A stretch of 64,000 nucleotides of DNA from Saururus chinensis. Its lineage: Eukaryota; Streptophyta; Magnoliopsida; Piperales; Saururaceae. The DNA is taken from the NCBI GenBank assembly GCA_035235625.1, contig CP141148.1:1860001-1924000 (forward strand). The letters are read 5' to 3'. Below the pieces are notes generated by a model that had not been told where the DNA came from, searched no databases, and saw only the letters and a program-made list of their open reading frames with translations. The translations under genes and the position numbers were made by a program. Shown piece after piece: positions 1 through 12,950 of this stretch. Every line of letters begins with the position of its first letter. The first letter of the stretch is position 1.

Positions 1-394
1 CATCTTACACTGACATCCTCAAATAACGCTCCTCAAAGCCAACCCAGTTGTGCCCTCTTACTTATATCTCACTTATTATACTTATTTTTCACTTCATAAT
101 CTGTACGTTATGCTTGTACAACTATGAACACTCTTACTGTTTGACAAATGCCCAACACACAATCCACCCCAAACTGATCCATTCTAATCCTTGCCCGCCA
201 TACTCATATCCTCTGTCATACGCTTACACAACCGTATCCAAAACCAGACTAAGCATCTGCCATCTCTTACTGTCCATCGCCCATACCTCTGCCCACATAC
301 ACTTACGCATAACCAAATCATAGGCAAAAGCCATCATACATACGTATGTCTCACACATACGTACAACATACACATACGGTCATGCATACATAAC

Positions 395-600
395 TTACAA
401 ACATGCACGCTAGCCATCACTAGCACATGCATACATTCATACATACGTCAAACATGCACGCTAGCCATCACTAGCACATGCATACATCAAACGTACATGC
501 TAGTCATCACTAGTACATGCACACACATTCATACATACTTCAAACATGCACGCTAGCCATCACTAGCACATGCATACATCAAACGTACATACTGACATAT
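395..600. repeat. About 51-bp tandem repeat inside the long LTR
   Basis: Four imperfect units contain ACATGCACGCTAGCCATCAC followed by TAGCACATGCATACAT. The sister LTR at 15,080-15,150 has only one or two degenerate units (CGCTAGCCATCACTAGCA), so the array grew in this copy. Confidence 0.85.
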
Positions 601-2502
601 TTGCTAGCCATCGCCAGCGCATACATAATCCACATCCATAAAACATGCATACATCTCATGCATATCAATCATACCATACAATCATGCTTACACGCACATC
701 ATGCAATCAGATTGTTACTTAACATCCAAGCATGGAATCATACAATCCTAGCATGCTGCTACTCATTCAAAGCATGCTTCATGAAATTACGAGTTCAAAG
801 CTCCCCTACCTCATAATCATGACGTTCGATGGCGAGCACACGACGGTGGCAGCGTTGGCGGCGGAGTTGGCACTCGAAACCGTTGCCTGGATGAGAGAGC
901 TGCTGTCCCGAGGATTTTAGGAAGCGCCGGAACTATCATGGCCAAACAGAGTGTCAGAACTCAATGCGGTAAAACCCGCGATCCACGGCTGCACACTAGG
1001 GCGGCCGGGAGAAATATTGTGCCAACATAAGTGGCAGTGCGACCATAGGTCGATGGTGTACACACTAAAGATCGGTCGGTGGCTAAGACTTGCTCAGCCG
1101 GCCACAAAGACGTCGAAATCGGCTGTGGATAGCACCCAACGGCGACGATTCCGGTCAACAAGGGCCCGCATAAGGGTGGAGAGCGTGGGGCAACGCTCGA
1201 GAATCAAAGGAGAGGTGGTGGAGGGCTCTAGTGGTCAACTCCACTCGGTGGCAAAGCCAACCGATGGTCAGGCGGCACGAATGCAGCGCCTAAACCCAGA
1301 AGTACATGCGTGGCTACATGCGCACGCGGCCCAAAGGGCGGGGGAAATGGCTGAAATGAGGCGACTCAAGGCCCATAAAAGCCAACAGGGCTAAGGCCCT
1401 TAGCTGTGGCCAATCTAAGCGGCGACATCGCCGATCGCCACCCACAACCAATACCCATGGTGCGGGCAGCTGTGCATCTCGCACGGTATAGGGCAATAAC
1501 AAGCGGCCCATTCCGGGCGGAGTGTATAATTGGGCCAAGTGGGGCTGACCCTCACTATCGCCGAGCCAGAGCAGAGCCCACGGTGGTCAAGTCACCCTCA
1601 CCCGCCAACGATGGCGGCACCAGCCCACTGGAAAATCCACCCACAGTACCGCGCAAATCGGACTGGGCGGAGTAGAGGACGGCAGAGGGGATGGAACCGG
1701 GCTGGGTAGGGTGGTCCACAGCCATTCGCCGGACCAAGGCGAGGCTGGATGGGGGTCGTGTCGGCCACAGATCATCGCCGGCGGCCTCCGTTTCACGAAA
1801 CAAATCGCCGGCGGAAAATAGGGCAGGGGAAACATCCACTGGGCGGTGGTGGAGAGGCCCCTTACGGCCGGGAGGAGTGGCTCCTCGCCATCGCCGGAGC
1901 AAGGCGGTGCCAAATCGGGGTCTGATTGGCCGTTGTCAGCCCACGATGGTGACTGAAATAGAGCACCAACGAAATGGAGCCCGGAACAGTGAAAAAGAAG
2001 GAGAGGCTGGAACTGTGCGGGTTGGGCGGAGGCAAAATTAGGCCAGGAAGGGTCGCCAATCACTTCGCCGGACCAAGGCCGGGCCGGATGGAGCACAGCC
2101 GACTGTGGCTCGCCGCCGGCGGCTACGAAATCGTCCAAACACAGCTCCGGCGAAAACAGAGCAGAGAGGGGGAATTGGGACGGGGTGGCGGAGCGGAGGC
2201 TCACCGGGCCGGGAGGGGTGTCCTCCCGCCGTTGCCGGCCCACAGCGGAGCAGTGGGAGGCCGGCCGGCCCTTGTCGGCCCACGGCGGCGGCGGAATCGC
2301 AATTCACAGAGAGGGGAGAGTCTAACCGGGAAAACAGGGGCGGACGGTGGAGCGGCCGTGGGGCCGGGACGGCGGCTCCCCTGCCGTCGCACGGCCGGGG
2401 CGGAGTCGGTGCGGCGGCCCACTGGCCCACCGGCGGGCGGCGGCGGCCGGGCACAGTGAACAGGCGAAAAGGGGGGGGCGGCGCACTGTTCACCCAACCA
2501 TT

Positions 2503-2538
2503 GGATCGGGATCGGGATCGCGATCCCGATCCCGATCC
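2503..2538. repeat. 36-bp perfect palindrome in the LTR
   Basis: Three GGATCG-type units are followed by their exact complement, centred between 2520 and 2521 (TCGCGA core). It is flanked by a G8 run upstream and a T-rich stretch downstream, just before the 3' end of the LTR. The sister LTR lacks it at the equivalent place (about 17,105). Confidence 0.95.
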
Positions 2539-2809
2539 CTCTTTTTTATTTTATTTTCTTTTATTTTTCCAAACGTATCCCCAACACGCGTTAACCCACT
2601 GGTTACGCGTCGAACCTCCAAAATTTGCGCCGTAAGCGCGCAGCAAGGCCTGTGGCCCGCGACTAAACCCCACACCTGACTCTACGGGTATAAATACGGA
2701 AAAAATACACGAATACACATACACTGAAATGTCACATTTTCCTGCCGAAAATGACCAAAAAAATGGCAGGAAAATCCCAGAAAATCGTAGAAAAATCAGG
2801 GACCTTACA

Positions 2810-5330
2810 GTGTGTGAATAGATGCACACCAAGTGGCAGCGCTACATCAACTCACCGACAATAGTTAATGGTGGCTGATGTCCTTGCTAATGCCAAAACG
2901 AAGGCATTAGCTGCTACTATTTTTTTTATTCTTTATTATTTTAAATTTAAAGTCAAATTCTAAATTTCAAATGTCCACAACTCCTTACCTCGAATTCAGA
3001 TTCACATGTTCTTGGTGAAGTTGGACTTGTATTAATGAGTCCTATGAAACAAGATTACGCATAGGTACATTTCACTCCCCTGCCATGCCCTCTTGATCCG
3101 AACCCGGCCAAAAAGGGATGAGAAAAGTGTGATTCGATGATTTCTAACCCAAACTTGGGCTAGATCTAAGTACACATCACTCACTTTATGCAAAAGTAAT
3201 TATCGAAAGATAAAATGAATTAAATGAAACTATTAACTATTAACTATAAGCATCCTCACATCCACATATCAATTCATAAGCATAAGGGAGTTTCAAGCCT
3301 TCTAAAAAAAATAAGTTCATGCTATCAAAATGATAGACTCTCCCACAATATAGTCAAGTTTCATAGTTACTGTACATTTCTGTTCCGATTACTCCTAAAC
3401 TGAGGGGTTAAGGGGCAATTATATAATTTTTAGTTAAATTTTAAGGGGTTTTAAGGGATAAAATCCTAGTATATGAGTAGAGTTCAAACTAACGAGCGTA
3501 ACAAACCAAGGAACACGTGAAACACATATCGGGAGCGAAAGTTATGTCATTGGGATTTGTGCCACATGGGTGGGACCCATGTAAAAAGAGTAGAATAACC
3601 TACCCATGTGGGGGTCTAGTTTCGAAAGGCTCGTTGATGTGAGTCTATCGGTGCTAAGAATGCACGATTCCGACTTTGGGATAAGAAGTTATCGCATTTT
3701 GAAGTTGGAATTATATTTGAATAAAATAATAATAAATTAATAGAGAAAAAGCAAAATAGATGATGTCAGCCAGAGCCGGGCCGATCTGAGCTGCCTACGT
3801 GTTGCGCCGTGCGATCGTGGCCTTCTGTGTGATCTTGTGGCTAACCGTGGTACGTGCGTGGGATGCGCGGCTGTGCGTGCATCGCGCGCATTATGCACAC
3901 CGACCATGTGACACAGTTGAATGACTGTGCCCCACGTGGTGCATGTCCGTGTGTGTGTACTCCTTTTCTGCCATACACTTGCATGCCTTCTATAAAATTT
4001 GACTTTCGTCCAAACTTTCGGAGGAGTTTTCGGGGTCGTTCTGAGTCTATTTTTGTCCGTTCAAAAGGTGATCTTAGTTAATTGAAGGGTGTTCTATATA
4101 ATGGAAGCATCCATTCATTGAGTTGATGACTCTATAAGGAGGAAATGCCCTGGGGTAAGAAGAGACTCTGCCTGTCACCCTCGAGCACCGAGGAGAGAAA
4201 TGGCCTAAAACCAGAGGAGGTTTAGTCCTCTATCATCAGGCCACCACGAGGGAAGTGGCCCAGAGTAGGGGAGGCTCCGTCCTCCACCGAAGTGCCATGC
4301 AGTCAGAGAAAAATCCCCGGGTTAAAGGGAGGTTATGTCTATCGCCTATTGGCACAAAAAAAGGAAAGAGCCTCCGAGTAAGGGAAAAGTCTGTCCGTTG
4401 CGTGCGGGCGCATAGAGAGAAAAGTGTCTCCCGGTAGGGGAAGTTTTGTCCATCGCTTACAAGCTAGGAAGGGTGAAACATCTCGGGTTAAGGGGAAGTT
4501 ATGTCCACCGCAAAGAGAGAAATGTTCTGGTGAAAAAGAGGTGATGTCTGACACCTTTGTATGTACGGAGAAAGATATACTGAAACAAGAGGAGGTGTTG
4601 CCATCGTCTCCAGACCTGAAGGGGAGAACACCAGAGGAAATGAGCAACACCGAATGTCGAGACTTCCGGGACTACAGGGGAGTAAGCATCTTTTACTTTC
4701 TGATTTTATTTAATTTATTTGCATGTGTATTTTAATTAGTAATATTATTATATTAATTAAGTTATATGATTACATGAATGCATGTGCTACTTAAGAAATA
4801 TGCTATACTCTGATCTGATGTATTTTGATATGCTTTAATCTAATGTGATCTAATAAGTTATGACTGCTCTGATTTGATGTGTTCTGATCTAATCTATTAT
4901 GATATAATATTAATATGATAGGAATTACTATGATATAATATGCTTTGATGTGTGTTTGTTGATTCATTGGCTTCCGTTTTACTCCAATGAATTATTAGAT
5001 TTTCGTATAAATTTTGGATGATTTATTCGGATATAAGGATATCTGTATTGGAATAATGTCGTACATGTTATTCAATAAGTAGTAGGCAACCAAAGGTACA
5101 ACAATGTTGGCCCGTTCCCAATTTAGTTATAAAATAAGGTTTGTTCTGGCCTATGCGCAATAGAGCGTAAAAACTCCATAGTGCGTAAGGGAATGTTACA
5201 ACTCTCGCACACAGAGTTTGCCATTCCTGGCTGGTCTCATTTTGATTTTTATAAAAATAATTTAATTTACCCAGATTTTGTTTTCTGCACACCCCTGGTC
5301 CGGGTTGGGTTTCCGGGTTGGGGCATTACA
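2810..5330. repeat. Diverged LTR-like repeat ending in GGGGCATTACA
   Basis: A TE-derived stretch with no recognisable protein. At 3,480-3,680 it carries a module (a GTGGGACCCATG box, then GGCTCGTTGATGTGAG) that is typical of plant Gypsy LTRs and matches, in inverted form, 10,090-10,270. It ends with GGGTTGGGGCATTACA at 5330, a usual Gypsy LTR end. I could not find the matching TG start or a target duplication. Confidence 0.5.
4110..4660 (+). repeat. Degenerate 55-70 bp tandem repeat
   Basis: About eight imperfect units share a pattern like GAGAAATGTCCCGGGTAAGGGG followed by a 'GTCCACCG' box (for example near 4,255, 4,315, 4,425 and 4,480). Two or three units of the same family occur in inverted orientation at 9,500-9,640. 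The frames across it stay open by chance; no protein family is recognised. Confidence 0.65.
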
Positions 5331-8300
5331 ATTACATCATAAATCAACTAATTAAGATTATCTAAAAATATGAGAACTATCCCCACTTTAAGTCCGTCTA
5401 ATCTCCACTATGTTTGCAAAATAAATCATCCTAAGCGCTTGCATGACACAACCACGTAGAGGATCCTATAGGGATACCTAAAAAAAAAGGGTGAACTTAC
5501 CTCAGTAAGGGTTTGAAAACATGGAGCTCACATTAACACCAAAGACAAAATCCTTAAGATGCATCACATAAACCTTATGCAATATCGGTGTTAAGAACAC
5601 AAAAGCATGTCAAACCCTTTACACATAAAACTTGTGCAAATATCTTAATCATGCATCATAATCTATACACAAAACTATGTAAATGTTTCAATAGAGTCTC
5701 AAAATCCACACACACAAAACCAATGCAATTAAATATCATAATCCATGCACAACCTTCATAAATAGGCATCAATTATCCATACACAAAACTTGTGCAATAA
5801 GCATCATAATCATATCCAAATCATGTGTAAATAAGCATAATAATTCATACACAAAACCTATGTAAATAAGCAAAATAATTCATCAAATCAATGGTAGAAT
5901 AATCCCGGTGCCCAAAAATACCTAACACCTGCTTACTCAGTATTTCTAAACTAGAAATACCAAAAGTAGTTGACATTTCTATAAATCGGAAATACCCCTA
6001 GTTAGTTGGTGCACACAGACAAATCAGCTTGGAGCTCACTCTAGAAGTCTCATTTAGTGTTCTCATTATAACATCCCACTTTTCTCGACCTGGGGAGAAA
6101 CCCACCCTTTTGGTACAAAAAATCTTGCCCTTTTGGACAGAAAACCTAGCACTTTCAGACAAAAAAAAATTCATTCAAATCCCTAATACCATTAATCTAG
6201 GAACCACAGAATACCATGACTAATCATGGTTAAATAGAGTTTAACAAACCATTTTAATGAAGTATACGGTATGAGTCATACATGTATAATGATGATTACA
6301 TGCAAGAATAAATATTCACACCAAGAAACAACCCTATCATGCACGAGACATAGTTCATAAGTAAATAATGTGGTCATGTAAGCATAAGTGCATGCAAGCC
6401 TAAGTAGTCATGTTCATAAATGATATAAAATGAATGGAGTATGGTTCATGCATGAATAACATCGCATGGTTTCAAGAATTCATATCATAGCATGTTAATC
6501 CTTTACTAGTTACATGTAAGAGACATCATGGAACCCTCAAAATTTGGCTTAAAAATAAGCATAAAAGCAAAGATGCACTTGGGCGATTGATTAGCCTCAT
6601 GGGCAATCTATATGGCATACGTAAATGGCAAACAATTAGTTTGGTGATTGATCGGGCCTTTCGAGCGATTGATCGGCTGACCGATTGCCTGGACAGGGCG
6701 ATCAATCAATCTTCATAAAATTGAAGATAGTTCCTTTGGCGATCGATTGATGTGCAAGGGTAGAAACATGAAAAAACCTTTTCTTTTAAGAAAAAAATAG
6801 TCGGATCTTCAATAAAAACCTCATAAAACTTCATATAAACATCATCTAGGCTGCAGACATAATAGATATAATATAACTCATGCATATCCATGTTAAGACA
6901 TCATCAAAGCACATATTTAAGAAGATCTAAGATCACACATCCATTGTGCTTCAAGAATATGATTCAACATAGACAATCTATGGTGTTAATATAAGGAAAA
7001 CTTTACCAAACAAAAACCATTTTCCTGAAATTAGTAGGTAGTCTCTTCAATCTCTTCCCAAACTTAAGGAATCTTTACCCAACAAATTATGTCACATTAG
7101 CCCTAACTAAAAAGAACACTTTTTCTGCAAAATAAAGACTCAAAACTACTAATAGAAGACAAATCAAACATTCTCTTATGCTCAAACATGAATCATAAGA
7201 ATAGAAGCAAGAAATAATGATCTAGGGTTTCAAAACATGAGTAAAAGAATGAACTTTGAGGAGGAGAGGATATGGAATCACATTCAAGAGTAAGAACATG
7301 GAGATGAAAATATAAGAAATCGTGAAGGAATTTGATTGATTTACCTTGGATGAAGTTTTACCCTTTTGAGATGAGGGTATAGAACACCAAACTCATCAAA
7401 AATCTCAACCACCCTTAAATGGAAGAATGACCAAAGTGGCTATTTATACAAGTAGGTAAGTAAGTGGGTTAGCATTGACCCAACAATGAAATAAGTGAAC
7501 CCACCTTGGAAAATAGGTTAGAATGAATGTGACAAGGCCCAAGCCCATCCAAGATATCAAGTGAAGGTTGGCGGCCGCAGAAGTTAGTGCGACACCAAAG
7601 ATGGTCGTGGGTCTTAGTGTCGTGCCCTAGAATTTTGGAAGCATATATAAAAGTTTTAATAAAAAAAAATAGGAGTTTCCCCGGGCTTGCCACAGGAGCT
7701 ATTCACCATGAGCATCGTATAAAATATAGTTTCCAAGAAATTACCATTTGTGTACAAACACACCAACTAAAAAATAATAAAGTTCTTACTAAGATTTATG
7801 TGGAGTTGAAAAGCCTTGAAATCATCTCAAAAACTCCTAAGTAGGCCCTTCTACCTGCAATCTAAGCTTCGCCAAGTCATGCAAGGTCTGGGGTGTGGTG
7901 AGTGTTTTAAAATACTCAGTATGAGAGTTTATACTATCAGGCATAATGTAACAAGGGCAATTTCAAAAACACATATATAAATACTACTTTCATAAAAAAA
8001 GGGTGTCCCTGTCACCCAAAACCACCTTTAGAGCTTCATCCTACAAATCAAAGATGCTCCAAGTGTGTGCAAGCTTCATGGCTTGTTTCAAGTGTCCTAG
8101 ACACCTACTCTATCCTATGAACTTTAATGTGGTACAAAGCAACCTCCTCTTACTCGTTTATGGATCATCGCAAAACACCTTGTACTCGTGGAGAGAAGAG
8201 ACACATAGGGCACTTGGATCATGGGAATATAGAGTCTTCCTATGATATTCTCTACCCTAGAGCGCATAGCTTTTTTATATATTTATACCCTTCATTAGGG

Positions 8301-9400
8301 GCCAACCACCCTTCTAGCCATTCCTTAGGGCTGACCAGGCTAAAATAGGTATCGTGCATCTGATTTCAAACCAGATTATAATTGTGCCCTCATCTAATAA
8401 ACAGAGCTCTATCAGGGCTCCCAACAACAACTCCAGATAAACAAATCAATCATGAGTTTCCAAACTCATAAATGATAGTTTTCCTTTCAAAATATTCTAT
8501 CCCAATGTTTACCCTTTTAAAATCCCAGCCTCACCTCTACAAGTCATGGGAGCATCTGATGTGCACGATCACCCAAACTATTTATTTCCTTGTTATTTTA
8601 TTATATTATGCTACTTTCTTTTATAATTTCATCGTATTTGCTTATGTATTAGGAGAAATAACTATAATGGGCCAGCTAGTGGGTCCGGCTATCCGCCCCC
8701 TCTCTTCTTTGATGGTTATGCAATTGGATTCTCTCTTTCTTCTTCTCTTTCTTCCTTCTTCCTTCCCTTTCCCTGTGTGAAACTCCAAGGTACCAATTGT
8801 GCCGCATCAGGCACATCAACATCACTATTAACGACTAAATATGGGGTTGGTCGTTCATTCCAACAAGATAATTACTCTTTCTTCATCCCGTTTCAGTAAC
8901 TTAATCACCACGCTTATACATATATTATAAACTATTTTTGAAAAATGTTATTATACAAGGAATGATTATCTAGAACTATTTTTTAAAATATACTTTGTCA
9001 TTCTTAATTAAAATAGTGGTGAAGCTAGATTTTCTCTATCTCACATGCTTCAATGTGTAAAATTCATGACCAATATCTAAGGATAAACCATTCGATAAAA
9101 TGAATATATGAGGCAGTCATAAAATCACAGTATATAAATCATATCCTCCATTAAAGGATAATTATTCGATAAATCACATATATGATCGAATTATAAAATA
9201 TATAGTATATAATTTATCCTACTCCAACGGAGAATCATTCGGAAAATTGAATATATGCGAAAATCTTAAAACATAGCTTGAAACTAACTCTAATGCATAA
9301 CATGCTAGAGTCATACATATATTAAGTTTAAAAGACAACCAAAGTAAACATTCATGCCTTAAGACAAGATAAAAACCCCTACCTCAATCTTTGCGCAAGT
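5331..9400. other. AT-rich intergenic/repeat DNA without recognised genes
   Basis: About 4 kb in which no open frame has a recognisable family. It contains scattered 'CATACACAAAACC.ATGTAAATAAGC' repeats (5,600-5,890) and a cluster of GATTGATCG/CGATCAATC words at 6,570-6,750. It reads like decayed LTR-retrotransposon sequence, but no ends or target duplications were found. Confidence 0.4.
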
Positions 9401-10300
9401 TTAAAGATGACGAGTTGGACTCCATAAACTCAGATATTAATTTTTTAAGCTTTAGAGCTCTCTAGCAGGAAAAATAACCCCGCCACGACATCCGTCAAAC
9501 TCGATGATTGTGGACAGCACCTCCCCTTACCCGGGGACATTTCTCTATCTTTGTGATCCATCAGTGGAGAACTGAGCCTCCTCTTACTCCGGGCCACTTC
9601 TCTCTCTTTCGGCCCGAGGGCGTGGACATAGTCTCTTCTTGCCTTGGGCTGTTTCTCCCATCTAGAGTAGCTAACTCGAGGAATGAACCCTTCTATTGTG
9701 TAGAGACCCCTCAAATTAGCTAAGAACACCTCTTAAACGGTACTTAGAATGAGAGAAATGAAGTTTGACGAGCGTTGGAGAGAAGAACTAGAAAAAACCA
9801 AAGCCTCACGCTTATTTATAGGCAATTTGAGGCAGTTTGCATACCACACATAGCGGAGGGCCAAGCAGGGTCGTGTGGCTTGACATGACACATTTTTGCA
9901 TCGTGTGAATGTGCAGGGCCAGCCCGGCACATGTGATGCATGTTCTGCACATCGATGTGCGGCACAGGCTCTTGCTGCATGTCATGGCTAGCGTTAGCCA
10001 CTAACTCTAGCCTAACACGATAAATTAATTTTTATTATAAATATTTTTCAAAAAAATAAAAAAACTTCCAACACACGTAACTTTCTCTCCCGAACTTTGA
10101 TACACTTGTTCTTGATACTGCTGGGCTCATATCGACGAGCCCTACAAAGCTAGACCCCACACGGGTGGGTTATCCCACACTTTTTAAGTGGGTCTTGCCC
10201 ATATGGCACACATCCCAAGGCCATAACTTTTGACCCTGGTATTTGATTTGCACGACTGAAGGCTCGTTATGTTCATTTTTCATAGCTCTACCACATCCTT
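9400..10300 (-). repeat. Inverted, diverged relative of the 3.5-4.7 kb LTR-like unit
   Basis: The reverse complement of 9,500-9,640 matches the 'GAAGTGGCCC.GAGTA.GGGGAGGCT' units near 4,250, and that of 10,090-10,270 matches 3,480-3,680. The two regions are thus members of one repeat family in opposite orientation, about 5 kb apart. Confidence 0.6.
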
Positions 10301-10839
10301 AAAAAAATCCCACTAATTAAACATCTCTAAATAATTTAAAATTACTAAAAACAAAAAAAGTAGCTTTATTAAATGTGTAAATTTGTACCAAAAATTCACT
10401 GTCATTACACATAGTGGGACCACTTCCTTAATAAAAGGAAATATATGAAAAATTGTAACAATTAGTGTATTAACCTAGTGGTTTATGCTAGACACTAATG
10501 TTTTCTCACAAAATTTAAAACAAGACTAACAAAAATTTATAATCAAACCAAACCATCACACAATCAAGGCAAATAATATTATTAAATTTTCAAATCTCCC
10601 ATTATTTCTCATTTTAAAATGGGGTCTACCCACAACACACTTCTTGAGACTATAGCCTACAATCCCGATGTCCAATTTATGCATATTTGGGCTCTATATG
10701 CTCATTTCGTCAAGCCCAATCAATACAATAAAATTTCATTACTCCATTCGCATGAAAGCTCATCTAAAAATTGAATATTATACTTAGACCCTCACATTAA
10801 AAGTTATCGGAGAATGGGGTGTTATGTTATAGTTCAAAC
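10301..10839. other. AT-rich intergenic DNA, nothing recognised
   Basis: No open frame of note and no repeat structure seen by eye. Confidence 0.4.
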
Positions 10840-11300
10840 GGATGTAAGATTGGCTCAGTCCACCCTTATGTGTTACCTGTGAAAAAATAAGTATAGATAG
10901 CTCAATGTCCTTATTTTATTCCCAACACATAATATAATTTGCCCCAAAATGCATCAATGAGGAGAAGAATTAAAAGTTGAAATACTATTTTCTCTAATCT
11001 TTGAAGAGCAAGCGTGGCAATTCCTCAGATTATTAGAATGTTTATCTTGTCTTCAAAACATGATTGATGGTCTGAACGTTCAATGGTTCTCCTATTCATT
11101 TTTTTGTTCAATCATTTAAATTGTGAAAATTAGCAAAGTAAACATTAAATATCAAGTTTAGGTTAGTTGTTGGACACCTTGGATATCATGGCAAGGTGAT
11201 CAGCTGCTCCCTCCCTTCTTTTCGATGTTTTTGTTCACAACATAAGTGAGATTGTTATGCATTTTCTAAGTTGGAGCTCAATGTGTCTTTTGGATGTGGA
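10840..11300 (+). repeat. Diverged copy of LACS2 far-upstream DNA (left piece)
   Basis: Matches 31,130-31,500 in the same order and orientation. Anchors: TGGCTCAGTCCACC (10,851 and 31,142), ATATCATGGCAAG near 11,184 and 31,396, and TGGAGCTCAATGTGTCT near 11,272 and 31,490. The match stops about where the nested transposon block begins. Confidence 0.7.
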
Positions 11301-11789
11301 GTCCTCATGGATGCACTCCCAGCAGTTATAGTGTTCTTGGTTAAAGTGTAGAAGTGATTGTAAAGTTAAAGGTCTAGAAGCATTTAATTAGACAAATATT
11401 CTAAGTTATGGTCAAGTCTTAGTCATATGTGTAACTTTCCATAGTCTTCAAAGCCCCTCGATAAATAGGCAAGTAAAGCATAAGGTTAAGGCAACTTTCA
11501 CTTGCAATTAAAGTTGAGCTCCTCTTTGTTATAACACTCCCTTTCGAGTGTTGAGTGTTCTCCCTTAAGTAAGTCCTATCTTCTCTCCTGAGTGAGTTGT
11601 AGTTGTTTTCACTTTACCTTGTGGATTCAAGGTTTTTATCCTAGCTTTTGCGTGCTATGGGCCTTGGCGTGCCTCAAGTATTGTCGGAGTGAAAAAGAAA
11701 GAATAACATAAGGAAATGGGAGAAGAAAAGGGAAGAGGAAAGAAAATGAGAGAAAGAAGAAAGGACAAAATAAAATTTTTTAAGGGACT

Positions 11790-12480
11790 GCAATAAAAAC
11801 CTTTTCTCTCGGTGGCTGCCAACCGTATGATTCGATATAAACTGTTGGGGGGCAACCACCGTGAGACCAGTTCCAGAAACATAGCCGAGACTGCAATAAA
11901 AACCTTCTTCTCTCTTGGTGGCCACCCACCATATGATTCCATATGACTTGTCGAGGGGTACCCACCGTGAAACCAATTCCAAAAACACAGTCGAGACTGC
12001 AATAAAAACCTTCTTCTCTCTCGCTAGCCTCCCACCGTATGATTCCATGTAACTTGTTGTGGGGAGCCCTCCATGAAACTAGTTCCAGAAACATAGCCAA
12101 GATTGCAATAAAAACCTTCTTCTCTCTTGTTGGCCTCCCACCTTATGCTTCCATGTAAACTGTCGGAGAGCACCCACCGTGAGACTAGTTCCAGAAACAT
12201 AGCCAAGACAGCAATAAAAACCTTCTTCTCTCTCGGTGGCCGCCCACTGTATGCTTCCATGTAAACTATCGGGGGGAGCCCACTGTGACATCAGTTCCAA
12301 AAACATTGCCGAGACTCCAATAAAAACCTTCTTCTCTCTCGGTGGCAGCCCACCGTATGAGTGTATGTAAACTTTCGGGGGGCGCCCACCGTATGATATC
12401 TCGATGGGCAACGACTTTATGGAGCCATGTGATATGTCACTGGGCGGCCACCGTGAGATCATTTCCAAAAGGTATAATAT
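11790..12480. repeat. 106-bp minisatellite, about 6 units
   Basis: The word CAATAAAAACCTTCTTCTCT starts near 11,894, 12,000, 12,106, 12,212 and 12,318, with a variant at 11,791: spacing 103, then 106 each time. Each unit holds a short hairpin (GGTGGCCGCCCACCG) and a second CCCACCGTGAGA box. Because 106 = 3 x 35 + 1, the minus strand cycles through the three frames, and long open frames appear in all of them; this reflects the repeat, not genes. Related single or double units lie at 23,225-23,430. Confidence 0.92.
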
Positions 12481-12950
12481 GAGCAATATTTAAACTTATC
12501 AACAATTTGAACGCTTAATTTGATCTAATCAAAACATCAAGCAATTATCTCAAAAATCAAAATGTAACTTTTTCATATACATCATCACCTAAACCTAACT
12601 TCGCATCCATTCATCCATGTACATGTATCTCATCACAAAAATCAAAATGTAATTAATCTTATCAAAACATGGAGCTACAAAATGACATTCATCAACTACT
12701 CTGTTATGTCTACAATAGAAATTGCCGACAATGGTAATATACCACATGGACTCATATCAATCACTCTATCTTTGTATAACTTCTCCCATGTATCAGCATT
12801 AGATAAGTGATATCTCCTCCAAGCAGCTAAAATAGGAGGCACAGGTGAATCTTTCTTTACATAGACTGCTACAAAATGACATTCTTCAATATGTGCCATG
12901 CATACTATCTTGTGTTTTGTAGTAGCAATTGTCCTCAAAGGGAATATAGT

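Larger units (their letters stand above)
1..2809 (+). mobile_element. 3' part of a long-LTR retrotransposon LTR (cut by the window edge)
   Basis: This stretch aligns by eye, in the same orientation, with 14,725-17,283 of the complete 4,333-bp LTR described at 12951-17283. Shared anchors include GGAATCATACAATCCTAG (732 and 15,271) and the CCCCACACC...TCTAC motif near the end. It ends GACCTTACA at 2809. The GC content changes sharply from AT-rich (1-800) to very GC-rich (1,500-2,500). Many open frames occur in all six frames there but none resembles a known protein. Its 5' end lies outside the window, so the target duplication cannot be tested. Confidence 0.75.

Noticed and set aside
395..600. 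CRISPR-like regularly spaced repeats
   Set aside because: Contiguous degenerate tandem units in a plant LTR, no unique spacers and no cas genes.
1587..2635. Several long Gly/Arg/Pro-rich open frames on both strands
   Set aside because: GC-rich composition lengthens random frames in all six frames; none matches a family and both LTR copies lack a conserved frame.
11655..12486. Five overlapping minus-strand open frames with 'REKKVFIAV...FLELVSRW' repeats
   Set aside because: They are the same 106-bp minisatellite read in rotating frames; no splice or start context supports a gene. Kept only as a finding about the repeat.
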